Below are positions 46,105 through 56,669 of a stretch of 64,000 nucleotides of DNA, one piece after another. The stretch's first letter is position 1; each line of letters begins with the position of its first letter. The notes under the pieces are model-generated. The model saw only the letters and a program-made list of their open reading frames with translations, was not told the origin of the DNA and searched no databases. The DNA is taken from assembly GCA_001179505.1 (NCBI GenBank), contig CDMY01000718.1, forward strand, positions 186,001-250,000. The letters run 5' to 3'. The DNA is from Vitrella brassicaformis. Its lineage: Eukaryota; Sar; Vitrellaceae. Position numbers and translations under genes: made by a program.

Positions 46105-46525
46105 GACCGGCATGTGTGATAAGACACATTGATGTGTGTAAGCTCTTTCCACGTGTTGTGTTGAGTGACTACGTGGTTAGTGATGTATAAGAAGTGATAT
46201 CTCGGTCGAGGTAGGTTTCGTGTGCTGGCTTTCCTTTTTGTCGGCTGCTGCCTTGGCCAACCGAAAGGTCGGCCCTGTAATGTGGTGTTGGTGGAGTGGG
46301 GGAGCTGACCGCATCGCTGTCATGCGCATGAATGCACTCTGTCTCTGTGCTACCGGCCTTGTGATGACTTGGTGCTACTAACCCTCTTGGTGCTCCGACG
46401 ACACACATTGCACAAGATATAATAAGTATTCACGAGCACATGAAAACACACCCAGTGAGTGCTGACCAGTCAGCTACAAGTGGGCAAATATCTACGCCTT
46501 GACCTGCTTCTACTCGCACTTGTGA
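46105..46525. other. Convergent intergenic region
   Basis: Between the stops of the copy A transferase and KIFBP. No gene seen. Confidence 0.6.
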
Positions 46526-49500
46526 TTATTTGCCTAGATAGTGCAGCCTATTGATTCGTTCGGGAAGCAGTTCCGCCAACTCCTTGGCCTAAAACACACA
46601 CACACACACACACGCACACACGCGCACACACAGCCGTTTTGCTGTATCAGTTGCATCGGTTGGTCACTTACTCACCAGTCTGACTTGCTCCTTGAGCGTA
46701 ACGTCGCATTTCTCTACCATGTCGGGATGCTTGGACGCATAAGCCAACACACTCTCGTACTCCTATGAACACACACACACACACACCGCACGCAGAGACT
46801 CAGTGACACAACAGGTGTATTCGTCTCTTGTGGTTGCTGACTTTGAGCGCCTTGACGTAGCTCTCCTTCCTCTGCTCGAACGTCGTACCGCACTTCATCA
46901 ACATACTAAACAACAACCACACATACACACACACACACACACACACAGATGCAACACAGCGCCTGAATGGACGCACTTATCAGCCTTCCTGACCTGGCTC
47001 TCGTCATCTTTGCCATCCAGTAGGGCTTGACATCGTCCTCCTCCAGCGACCACTCGCCCTCCCTCTCCCTCCTGTTGGCCTCACGCACCTCACCCAGCTT
47101 CGCCGACGCCACCTTGTGGGGGTCCTTGTCGAACGTGTTGATGAAGTGCGAGTAGAATGTCACGGCCTGCTGCGCCAGCTCGGCCAGCTTGGCTTGCAAC
47201 TTGCCGGACGGCTTCAGGCCTGGGAAAAGGGGAAGGCAGTTGGCAGATGAGTGTGTGCGTGGGTGTGTGTGTGGGGGAGGGGGGGAGGGGGGGCTGGCTG
47301 ACCGGTGTCGTCTTCTTGTTGATCTTGGTCTTTTGCGGGTGGTGGCTCCTTGGGCCGTGATGTGTGCAGGGACACGGCGGGCATATCGTATTTCTTGAGG
47401 TCGTGCAGCTCCTGACACAACTCGCCGCACTCGAACGCCATCTGACGACTGACAGACACGCACAGCCATCCACGCACATAAGTACACACAAGGCTGCGAT
47501 CTGCCTTTGTGCGTGTGGGGGGCTTACACGTGAACGAGGAAGTGTTGTGGATTGAGTTGCTCGACCAGCGGTCCCAGTATCTTTAGTCGCCGCGACATCA
47601 TCGATGCGATGCGCTGCGTGTCGGGCTCGAAGTAACTTAGATGCCTGTCAAGACACACACGTAGGTGTGTGAGAGGGTTCGTGGGCGCTGTGCATTGGAC
47701 TCTCACCTGTACAGTGCTGATTGCAGAATGGCCAGCCTAACGTGATCGGTCACATACCCATCCAGCACATAATACTGACACACACCACAGACACCAGCCA
47801 CAAATGCATGCAGACCTTTCCACGATGGTCCCTGCCGTACAGACGTTCATGGCCTGCTGCGCGTAGTAGTTGCCCAGCTTGAAGATCTCCCGCGCCATCT
47901 CAAACGAGAAAGCAGCACCCCTGTGCCGCTGGAACACATCCGGCTGCTCTTTGACACAGGCCGGCAGGTCGTCCTTCTCCATGTGCTCGGCTCGAAGGCG
48001 GAAGAACTCCTCGTTTGAGGACCGGATGCGGCGCTCGATCTCCTTGTGGATGGGAGGGAAGTGCACGGCAGGGGCCACCATCATGTCGGCGGAGAGGGCG
48101 ACACACCTGACGGCCACATGGACACACAGACGGCGTGCAAAAGGATCCCTGTATCTGTGCACGTGCGTGTTTGTGCGCACCGGTCCGGTGGCGTATGGAT
48201 GCCGTTCTCTTTGTCGCTGGCCTGGCCGTTGGCCTGGTCTGCTGGTGGTGTGTCGATGATCCGCTCCTCACTTTGTGCGGTATCCTTATCCTCCTCCCTG
48301 GACAACGCTATCACCTACACCACACACACACACACACACAAACAGACCCATTCACTTATCCATGGACACATGAATGCTGACCCACCCACCCGTCCACCCA
48401 CCCACCCATCCGCCCGCCAGCCCACCTCAGGTCTCTCTTGGTTCCACACGATATCATTCTCCCCCCTGACGCGCCACATCCAGCTGTCCAGGGTCTCTGT
48501 CGTCGGCAGGGCGTACGAGGACGATGCCGAGCCGTCGGTGTCCATCGACGACGAGCGAGTGGCTGCATCGTCTGAGCTGGCGAGAGGGGGTCCCAATGGC
48601 AGAGGGGAGGGAGGGGGCTGACAGACACACAAAAAAATACACACAAGCACCAGGTATGTTCCCATCCTTAGCTCCTGTGCGTGTTACCTCACCTCTGGCG
48701 GGAACACCAGGCGGCCGTCTTCCTCGATGTCCTTCCCATCCCCCTCGCCGCTCCCCGCTGCCTTGGAGCCGCCCTTGAAGCTCTCGGCCGCCCTGTCGGG
48801 GTGCTGGCAGAGCTGCTGGGAGAACTTGAGACGGATCGAGTAGAGGGTGGCCAGATCACGATGTACCTCGGCACGCAGCTCGGCGATGGGGAACGTATCA
48901 ACATCAGCCTGAAGGATCAACAAAGCGGAATGACGTCCTGCCGTCGGTTCGTAACGGGTGTGAAAGTGTGTGACCTGTGTGGCTCTCTGGGCGACGACAG
49001 CGGCTGCATGCAGCAGGTACTCGCTGGTCCACATCAGCACCTCGTTGACGAAGTAGTCGCTCAGCTGACAGGCGTTCCTCACCCAATCCTTGACGTCGAA
49101 CCGGTTGGCCTTGACCTTGTCATCCTCCTCATCCCCTCCCCTCTCTCTCCCCGGCGGCTGCATGAACTCGTCATCGGTGAACGACGACTTGTTGGCCAGC
49201 TGCCGCTCCAGCGTCATGGCGCAGTACTCGGCAGACAGCCGCCCCTCGCCCATCCCGCCATAAGCTTGCGCGAGGTAGAAGAGGGTCAGCGTATATTCCT
49301 TCTCCAGGTCGTGTGTGAAGCCCTCTGCTGTCGGCTGGGCGGCGGATTGCTTGGCGTGGGTGTAGAGCAGGAGATTGCGCCGGAGGTAGTTGCAGCCTCG
49401 CCTGGAGCTGGCGCGGTTGCACCAGATGGAGGCCATCAAGTTGCCCATCTTGAGCAGCATCAGCCGGTGCTTCTGCATCGACGCCTCGCCGACAGAAGGG

Positions 49501-49862
49501 TCGGAGCACAGCTGCAGCACCACCTGGTAGGCCCGCCTGAGCACCTTCTCCCCACTGGCAATCTCATCGGTGTCGACGTAGTTGAAGGCCAGCCTCACGT
49601 AGACGTCCATGAGCGCCTCCGTGAGCTTCCGCGAAGGCGACTGCTCACTCATGACGACCCCATCGCGCATCAACTCGAACAATATCTGCACAAACCATCA
49701 CACACTCGTCCATTTCACCACCGAATGTGTGTGTTTTCTCCTACGCACCTGTCTGCCTTTGTATTTCGAGGCGTATGGTGTGGTCTCCGGGTCAATCTTG
49801 GCGGATAGGTCATCGTACTGCTGCAGCCGCGACGCCCAGTCAGCAGGTAGGTGGGCAGCCAT
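46526..49862 (-). CDS. KIFBP: KIF-binding protein (KIFBP/KBP) homologue
   Basis: The ATG (complement of 49860-49862) starts AAHLPADWASRLQQYDDLSA. The large exon (about 49690-48970) has TPR-like helices: MDVYVRLAFNYVDTDE, LRRNLLLYTHAKQS, YTLTLFYLAQAYGGMGEGRL and SAEYCAMTLERQL. Later exons give the KBP-typical middle and end: IERRIRSSNEEFFRLR, REIFKLGNYYAQQAM, YYVLDGYVTDHVRLAILQSA, LYRHLSYFEPDTQRIASM, RLKILGPLVEQLNPQHFLVH, QMAFECGELCQELHDLKKYD, AVTFYSHFINTF and finally AKELAELLPERINRLHYLGK with TAA (complement of 46526-46528). KIFBP binds the motor domains of certain kinesins and blocks microtubule attachment; in other organisms it also affects mitosis and axon growth. Length fits the family with added low-complexity inserts. 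Divergent from the gene at 50134. Confidence 0.82.
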
Positions 49863-50133
49863 GCCGAACGCGACGGGCGGCGGAGTGAATGAATCGCTTT
49901 CAGCACTGCTTTGTTCTACTGAGCCGTCGTCTGTCTTCGCTCCTCTTTTTTCGCGAGATCTGCAAGCTTCGCCGCGAGCTTGGAGAGGATCGCTCCTTTG
50001 TCGTTTCGACGCGTTTTGGCTGGTTTCGCCCTCCGCCTTCCTCAGAGGCATGCAAAGGACGAGATGAGTCAAAAAACAGCGAGAAAAGATGGTTTCTTCC
50101 GCTGCTGCTGTTGCGAATGTGCAGGTGGCTGCC
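49863..50133. promoter_or_regulatory. Short divergent promoter region between KIFBP and the gene at 50134
   Basis: 271 bases separate two divergent start codons. No motif is recognised; the + gene may have a non-coding first exon here, since ttgcgaatgtgcag just before the ATG looks like an acceptor. Confidence 0.4.
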
Positions 50134-51279
50134 ATGAGTTTCCTCCAGACAGACGCGGAGCGCGCCGCAGCGATGCGCGAGAGCGGACCCAAAGTCACCG
50201 TCTACTCTGTCCGGGTGAGCATTGAGCAGATCGTGGGACGCTGTCACTCTTTCTCACTGTGTGCGTGTGTGGGTGTGCCCTTATACTTCAGTTTGAGAAG
50301 CCTCGTGACAAGAAGAGTTGGGATTCCTACCCTGTGGGCATGAGGAACCTCGAGTTCACCGTGTTCACCACAGAAGCATACGAGAAGAGGTACGCACGCT
50401 GCAGCCATGGCTGCGGAATTGTGTGCGCTGTATGTGCAGCGTTGGTGAGTTCGTCGGTGACGTGATCGACCTGGCGAAGGGGTACTGCAACGATGACGTG
50501 CCTGAGAAGGCGTTCGACCCGGAGATGTCCCTGAAGTACGTCGTTGCGATGATATGTAACCCCGATATCGACAAGATCTACGTGGCGCCACTCACACAGG
50601 AGAACATCCAGGTGTGTGTGCACGGCGCCACACATGCATACACCACACCGACCCTATCGATGTGTATACTGTATGTGTCAGTTGGGACTGTTGGCGGCTC
50701 GGATGAACGTCAAGTGCATCGACAGCACAGGCAAGACACTGATGGTGAGGACACCAATGGCACTGCTGTAAAGCCTATCATTATCACATTGGTATGTGTG
50801 GATTGATGGTCCTTCAGGGCAAGCCGGCGCAGCGGTTCGATCAGGGCGTGCCGATGGGATTCAACCCCGACATCTGTGTGAGTGACACACATGCAGACAC
50901 GAGACGCATACCACTCGCAGATGCGTGTGTGGATGGTGTTGTCTTGCCTTGGTTATGTCAGTTGGTCAAGACGTTCAAGCTGCAGATGTACACCGACTTT
51001 GAGTGCCGCTACATCGACCACCAACTGGCCAAGGCCACGGTGGGCAACACACAATATCAGAGAGACAGAGAGAGAGCGGGGGAGAGGGCACCCTCAGTGT
51101 GTGTGTGTGTGTGTGTGTGTCAGGATGAGGGCATGCCCTGTCTGTCCACAATCCGCGCCATGATCAAGGACACGAAGGCATATGACGACATGACGCTCCT
51201 GGCTCTCGCCAACCACGCGATAGCCAAGTCGAAGCTGCAAGCGCACGACGTCAGCAAGAGCTATGCGCTGGCTGATTGA
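50134..51279 (+). CDS. Hypothetical protein, about 260 residues
   Basis: Not recognised. Six or seven exons join in frame from the ATG at 50134: MSFLQTDAERAAAMRESG, KVTVYSVR, FEKPRDKKSWDSYPVGMR, LEFTVFTTEAYEKR, VGEFVGDVIDLAKGYCNDDV, SLKYVVAMICNPDIDKIYVA, LGLLAARMNVKCIDSTGKTL, GKPAQRFDQGVPMGFNPDIC, TFKLQMYTDFECRYIDHQLA, and finally STIRAMIKDTKAYDDMTLLA, KLQAHDVSKSYALAD, TGA at 51277-51279. The sequence is balanced, without low complexity, signal peptide or membrane span, and looks like a conserved cytosolic protein. The intron at 51044-51123 carries a long TG run before its acceptor. Confidence 0.65.
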
Positions 51280-51725
51280 CGTACTGTTGGGACACACGAC
51301 GAGCATGCATGAAGCGAGGGGTGGGGGTGGGGCGTGATTGTATCATGTACGGGCACGTGTATAGGCAGGCAGGTGTGCTCTCCATTGGTTTATGACATGG
51401 TGTACAGATAAGCTACCCGGCATCGCATTTGTGCTCTCCCGCTTGTGGTTGTCACCCGCGTGAACTCAGTGTGCGCGTGCGTGTATATGAGTGTGTTCGG
51501 ACCATGTGTACAAGATGAACTTGACGCATAAAATGCCACATATCTCTTGACGTCCTTGGCAAATCACGCACTGACAAAGTCATGCACCTTTGAGAGACGT
51601 ACAAATACACAAGAACAAAGCCTCTGTTGACATAAAAAGCACCACAGTCTGCCTTCAACCTTGAAAAAGGAAATGTCCGCCTTTCCCAGTCTCCCTGCGG
51701 GCCCGCTGGATGGCCTGCTTGTCTG
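51280..51725. other. Convergent intergenic region
   Basis: 446 bases between two convergent 3' ends; no gene seen. Confidence 0.6.
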
Positions 51726-53240
51726 TCACTTGTGCTTGATGGGTATCTGTCTTCCCGACGCCATGTCCCGAATCTTCCTCGGCTTCACCTGCGCCCAGTT
51801 GAAGACGATGTACTCATCTCCCGTTCCCATGCCGGTCAGATGCACCGAGTCGTATCCCTGTGCTTTGAGGCTTGTGTGGGTGTACTGGCCAGACTGGGCC
51901 GCAGGAACCGTGAGGGTCCTTCCCAGAAATACTCGCGCCTCGATTATGCAGCCTCGGTGATGGGCCTTGCCTCTTGTGGCCTGTTCGGACGCCGCACTGA
52001 CGAGACACATCGACACAGGCACACATGAGACAGAGACAGAAGGATGGTGACTACATGGTTTCCGTGGTTTCGCCTGCTTACAAGTAGATGCCGCCCCCGA
52101 CGATGCCCGCCGCTCCCCGCATCATCTTCCCGCCCGACGCGATGGCCTGAGCTGCCTGGGGGCTCGTCTGGTGGTAGAGAGTGACGCCTTTGGGGCATTC
52201 GCTGGCCCAGTGGTCGCTGTTGTCGCTCCTGCAGAGGCGGCAGTGGTGGAAGTGGCGCTCCCTGCAGCCCCTGACTTTGCATGGGGCCGGGCAGTCCCTG
52301 GTCAGGTGGCTGTTGATCTTGCCGCACCGTCGGCACTTGTGTGTGGAGTGGTTCTCCCGGCAACCTCGCACGCCGCACGACTAGCGACGGGGGGACTCTG
52401 AACGGGTACGGCGCCGGGACGAGGCAGTGCCCCGCTGCTGCTGTTGCTGCTGCTGGAAGATGGTGCTGAAGAGATTCATTGCTGCAATCAGCAAACCAGC
52501 CCACGCCGCAGCAGGGGCCTGAAGGAACATGCAAGTACACGGTGAGAGATTTGAAGTGTCTGTGAGTGCCCTGCCCACCGGGGCTGCATTGGTGTTCTGG
52601 TTGGTCTGCTGATAGGTGTTCTGATTGGCCGTCTGGTCGGTGTTGTCCTGCTGGCCAGCTCCTGTGGCGGGCGCAGGGGGTGGCGGAGGCGGTTGCTGCA
52701 TCATTGACATGAGCAGCTGCGCCACACAATGCCAAAGAACACACCATCGGCCAGCCTTCGCATCCACCGAGTGCATGCGCATGAGCGTACCTGCATCATG
52801 GGCTGCATCATCGGGTTGGCGCCACCCGGGGAGCCAGACGAGCAGCCAGACGACCGACGAGACCTGCGGGACGATGCAGCCTGACAGCCACACACAACAG
52901 ACAGCAGCACCAACCATCAATGCATTGAATGCGGCCTCCCCCTCCCCTCGTACCGTGCTGTCGTCCGATTCGTTGCCGTCATCATCACTTCCACCCGAGT
53001 CAGCAGCCGACCGCGCCCGACTCGACGAGGCCTTTCGCAGCTTGGGGCATGCAGACGAATAGTGATCAGAGTCCTGCACACACACAAACACACAGAGAGG
53101 CGGTTCTGTCGCATCATCGGCCTTGGTTCATGTTGGCACAGGACCGCGTCGCCGCAGGTCTTGCAGTAGTGCTTGCCCGTCTTCTGGCAGTTGGGGTGAG
53201 TGCAGGAAGGGATCCTGCAGCCGCCGGAGCGACTCGGAGC
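51726..53240 (-). pseudogene. Zinc-knuckle PARP-type ADP-ribosyltransferase copy B, with in-frame stop
   Basis: Inverted relative of the copy A transferase. From the 5' end: knuckle GCRIPSCTHPNCQKTGKHYC (53240 exon), DSDHYSSACPKLRKA, SRRSRRSSGCSSGSPGG, a Met/Pro/Gln/Asn-rich linker, FSTIFQQQQQQQ, then RSESPRR followed by TAG (complement of 52381-52383) where copy A has CCG. The frame then reopens into SCGVRGC, two knuckles and a complete catalytic domain: GVTLYHQTS, GGGIYFAASEQATRGKAHH (across the intron after 52081) and DEYIVFNWAQVKPRK, TGA (complement of 51726-51728). The H-Y-E residues are kept, so the catalytic part is not decayed. A possible escape is that ...cgtcgctag is used as a splice acceptor. 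The 5' end upstream of 53240 is unresolved (perhaps an exon near 53310). Confidence 0.7.
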
Positions 53241-53649
53241 CTGACAGACAGAGAAGGACGCATATCAAGCAGCGAAGAAGGATGTGTCCAGGATGCGCGA
53301 GCTGTCCGTCATGAGCCAATCTTCCACACCTGCGACATTCGACGATGCCGCCGCCTGCCAGGCACCTCCAAAACGTCGGAAAAAAGGAAGAGGTCGTTTC
53401 CCTTGGTGCGAGCTAGCCTCGTAAATCCTGTTCGTCGGGCTAGCCTACGAGTCTCGACATCCAATTCCTACTTCGGGGCTATTCCTGTCGAGGGTAGTTT
53501 GTCCTCACAAATCGTTCCCCGCTGTCGCCCTGGCGTCAAAGCTCGTTTCTGTGCTTTTTTTCCCATCTCGCCTCTTTCCCTTTGCCGGCCAAGGCAACAA
53601 GGACTGCCACAACACGCCCCCTTCCTTCGTGAGCGCAGAGAACCAAACC
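53241..53649. promoter_or_regulatory. Divergent region between transferase B and PARG B
   Basis: About 400 bases between head-to-head genes. It probably holds the promoters of both and the missing first exon of transferase B. No motif identified with confidence. Confidence 0.4.
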
Positions 53650-55824
53650 ATGCCAGCTCACATGGTAAGCCGGGCACGCACACACGCACACACGCACACA
53701 GCAAGGCAGCGGTGCCTGTGATGTCTGTGCCTGTGCGCAGTCGGACAGAGGCTGCCGTGTCCGCGGTTGCACCTTCGCCAGCTGCCAGAAAACCGGCCGC
53801 CACCATTGCAGCAATTGCGATAACACAGACTCGGACCACTTCGCCACTGATTGCCCTTACGGACGCGGGAGACACAGTATACCCTCGGTGAGCTGACACC
53901 CGCTCTCCACTTGTGCGTCTGTTGCCATTCCATCTCTCTGTGTTTCCTGTAGGGCGGGCGCCACTCGCCCAACAATCGTCACTCATCCAGCAGGGAGGGC
54001 TCAAGACAGCCGAAAGGCCGTCGTGTTGGGTGCCGGGTGCCTGGCTGCTATCATGCCAACTGCCTGAGAACCGGACACCATTACTGCAAATGGTGCAAGG
54101 ACACCGACTCTGCCCACTTCGCCGCTGATTGCCACCGCAAGCCCGGCTTCAGCGGGGAATACCCAGCAAACACGGCTTTGGTGAGTGGGCCAAACAAACG
54201 GGGACCGCTGCATGAGCCCATTTGGTGTGTCTGCTCATGCTCTTAGGCATTTTCATTGCCCTGGCCGTCGTTCCCATTCTGGTCGCACTACCCGTCACCC
54301 CAGTACAGCTCCCCTCGCAGCATCCAAGACATCCTTGCCCACCACGCCACAGATGAGGGACGCGCAAAGGAGCCCACGGACGTCACTCGTCTGCTGAGCA
54401 CGCTGCAGTCGGCCATGGGCGGCCGAGGGGGCAGCTTCCATGGCGTGGAGAGGGTGCTGACCTCCACCTTCATCGACGAGACGCTGCCCGTCCTGTGCGG
54501 CATCCTCTCCAGGGGTGACTCCAGCTTCCCCCTGCAGCCGCCATCCAGCCACCCACACAGCACAATGGAGAAAAAGATGACGGCTCGGCAGTGCTTCGTC
54601 CTCATCGGTGCGGGCTTCCTCTGTCTGCACCAGCACGGAGACGGCAGCCTCAACTTCGATCGCCTGTTCGACAACCACACACCCTCTGGCATGGCCAAGC
54701 TGCAGTGCTTCATCCACTACCTGGACGTCATGGCGCGGACAATCAAGCAGGGCAACACCGCCGAGACGGAGCGTTTGGTCGTGTTCCAAGCCCTCAGCAG
54801 CCCCGAGGCGGGTATCCACGAGTGGGCGACATCGACCGCCCCACTGGTGGATGTGCGCTTCGTGCAAGGCACCCAAGCGTCCATCTTCGACGCGCCGGCC
54901 ATCCGCGGGGACTTCGCCAATGCCCACATCGGCGGCGGGACACTGGGGAATGGTACGCACACAAAGACGAGAGACAGACAGGTTGATGTGCATCGATTCA
55001 CATGTGTCTTTTCCGTCTCCATCTCTCTCTCTGTGTCTGTGTCTGTGTGTGTGTGTGTCTGTGTCAGGTGCGGTGCAGGAGGAGATCTTGTTCTCGATCG
55101 AGCCCGAGTGCCTCGTCGCCCGCCACCTCTTCCCCAGAGCCATGCAGCCCACAGAGGCCTTCATGATCGTCGGCTCCAAGACGTTCAGCAAAACATCTGG
55201 CTACGGCCGCGAGACCCTCCGCTTCGCCGGCCCTGTCCTCGACACCGCCACCACGAGACACGTCGATGGCCATCCGGTTCTGAACAAGTACATCGTGGCC
55301 TTCGATGCCGTCAACTTCGGCGAGCACAGGGGCGATCAGCAGTACGACGAGAGGTGCGTGCTGCGGGAGCTCAACAAGGCACACGCGGCATTGCCACTGC
55401 AATGGCCAATTGGCCGGCTTGGCCTTCGCGACGGGTGAGTGAGGCACACACAGAATGGCCATCTTGTCTTGTCTGCACATCTGCGTCGGTTCGTGTGTCT
55501 GCGTGTCTCTGTCCAGGCAATTGGGGCTGTGGTGTGTTTGGTGGCGACCCCCAGTGGAAGCTGCTCATCCAGTGGTGTGCTGCGAGTATCGCCGGCCGCC
55601 CGCTGCACTACTACCCGCGAGACGAGCGCAGCATTATGGGCGCCGAGCGCTTCATCCACAGCCTGAAGGCCGCTGGGTGCGACACTGTAGGCGGGCTGGT
55701 CCAGCTGATGTGTGACAGGCGCACACAGAGGGCCATCGCGGGGCGGAATCGAATGTCGGCATTCGAGGCCATCAAGGCGATCGTCACGGAGCGGAGCAGA
55801 CCATCCCCACCACCCGTGGTATAA
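53650..55824 (+). pseudogene. Poly(ADP-ribose) glycohydrolase (PARG) copy B, frameshifted near the end
   Basis: The ATG at 53650 (MPAHM) splices to a zinc knuckle absent from copy A (GCRVRGCTFASC, HHCSNCDNTDSDHFATDC), then to a second knuckle shared with copy A. The catalytic region follows: ARQCFVLIGAGFLCL, NFDRLFDNHTPSGMAKLQCF, LVDVRFVQGTQASIFD, the signature GGGTLGNGAVQEEILF, ECLVARHLFPRAM and VAFDAVNFGEHRGDQQYDE. At about 55382-55436, just before the GNWGCG motif, the exon is five bases shorter than in copy A. The text changes to ALPLQWPIGRLGLRDG and the splice phase no longer fits the next exon (GNWGCGVFGGDPQWKLLIQW, Trp intact). The exon after the intron is otherwise open to TAA at 55822-55824, or via GTG|gtataag to later exons. 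It may encode a PARG lacking its last part, or be a pseudogene. Confidence 0.8.
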
Positions 55825-56030
55825 GCTGCCCCTCCATACCTGTCTGCATCAATCTCATCGGCTTTGTGCGTTTGTGTGCCAGTCTCGCAGCTCGTTGCCT
55901 CCATCCCACATGCAGCACTACTCGCCCCAGTTCGCATTGACCGACGCGCCTGCAACGTCACCCACGACACGTCAAGTCGGCCAGCGCAACGTGGTGAGCC
56001 GTCAGACAGAAGTGAGGTCCTGTAGTCATG
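53967..56030 (+). repeat. Segmental duplication, PARG unit copy B
   Basis: Counterpart of 42373-44440. Similarity ends near 56040, where copy A continues into transferase exons and copy B into the glycogen-binding exons. Confidence 0.85.
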
Positions 56031-56669
56031 CCTGTCTGTCTGTCCCCAGGCAGCCCTCGCTGCGTCTCCCATGTTGTCGGCCGTCACTGCAGAGGGTCAT
56101 CACACGACTCGGGAGAATCCGAGAGAGGTCCGCCGAGACACAACGCACATGCGTCGGTGTTCGTGACTGATGGTCCATGTCGATTGATGTGCTGTTATTG
56201 TTTTGCCGCGGCAGGCTGAGCACGCTCCTCTGGTCGACACGGCCGGCAACAAACCGACCACGAGCACCAAGAAGATCGACAACAAGGCGGACATCGACAC
56301 GGCGAAAACGAGCGGCAAAAAGTGAGCATTCGTGTCTCACTGCAGTGAGGAATCAGTGGACAGAGTCTGCATGTGTCTCTGTGTCCATGTCGTGTTGTCA
56401 GGGTCGACCACGTATTCGAGTACGTGCCGATGAAGCATCGTCGGCCCGCTAAGGTGGAGCTCAAGGGCTCTTTCGACGGCTGGCAGCGTCGTTACCAGAT
56501 GCACTGGTCGCCCGAGAACAGCTGCTACGTGCTGCCTCTCTCGCTGCCCCCGGGCAAGCACATGTATAAGTTCATCGTGGACGACAGGTGGACATGTGCA
56601 TACACGCAACCGAAGGACAAAGATGGAGCTGGCAATACCAACAATGTACTCACCCTCCGACTTGACTGA
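55883..56669 (+). CDS. AMPK-type glycogen-binding domain (CBM48) exons, 3' end of the PARG B gene or a separate gene
   Basis: Exons run in phase: SRSSLPPSHMQHYSPQ (55883, shared with copy A), AALAASPMLSAVTAEGHH, AEHAPLVDTAGNKPTTSTKK (from 56217), then across the intron ending at 56400 into VDHVFEYVPMKHRRPAKVEL. The last exon is a compact AMPK1-CBM/CBM48 fold: KVELKGSFDGWQRRYQM, CYVLPLSLPPGKHMYKFIVD, DRWTCAYTQPKDKDGAGNTN and NVLTLRLD, TGA at 56667-56669. The GSFDGW and PGKHMYKFIVD blocks are family hallmarks and carry the aromatic residues that contact glucan. This domain targets AMPK beta subunits, starch phosphatases and others to glycogen or starch. Because PARG B is frameshifted upstream, these exons may be expressed from another start. 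Confidence 0.65.

Noticed and set aside
54256-55824. The 522-residue uninterrupted frame across PARG copy B taken as one exon
   Set aside because: It reads through an intron with CTCTGTGTCTGTG-type text and leaves the PARG frame after GGGTLGNG. The spliced frame carries QEEILF and matches copy A, so the long frame is partly a shadow.
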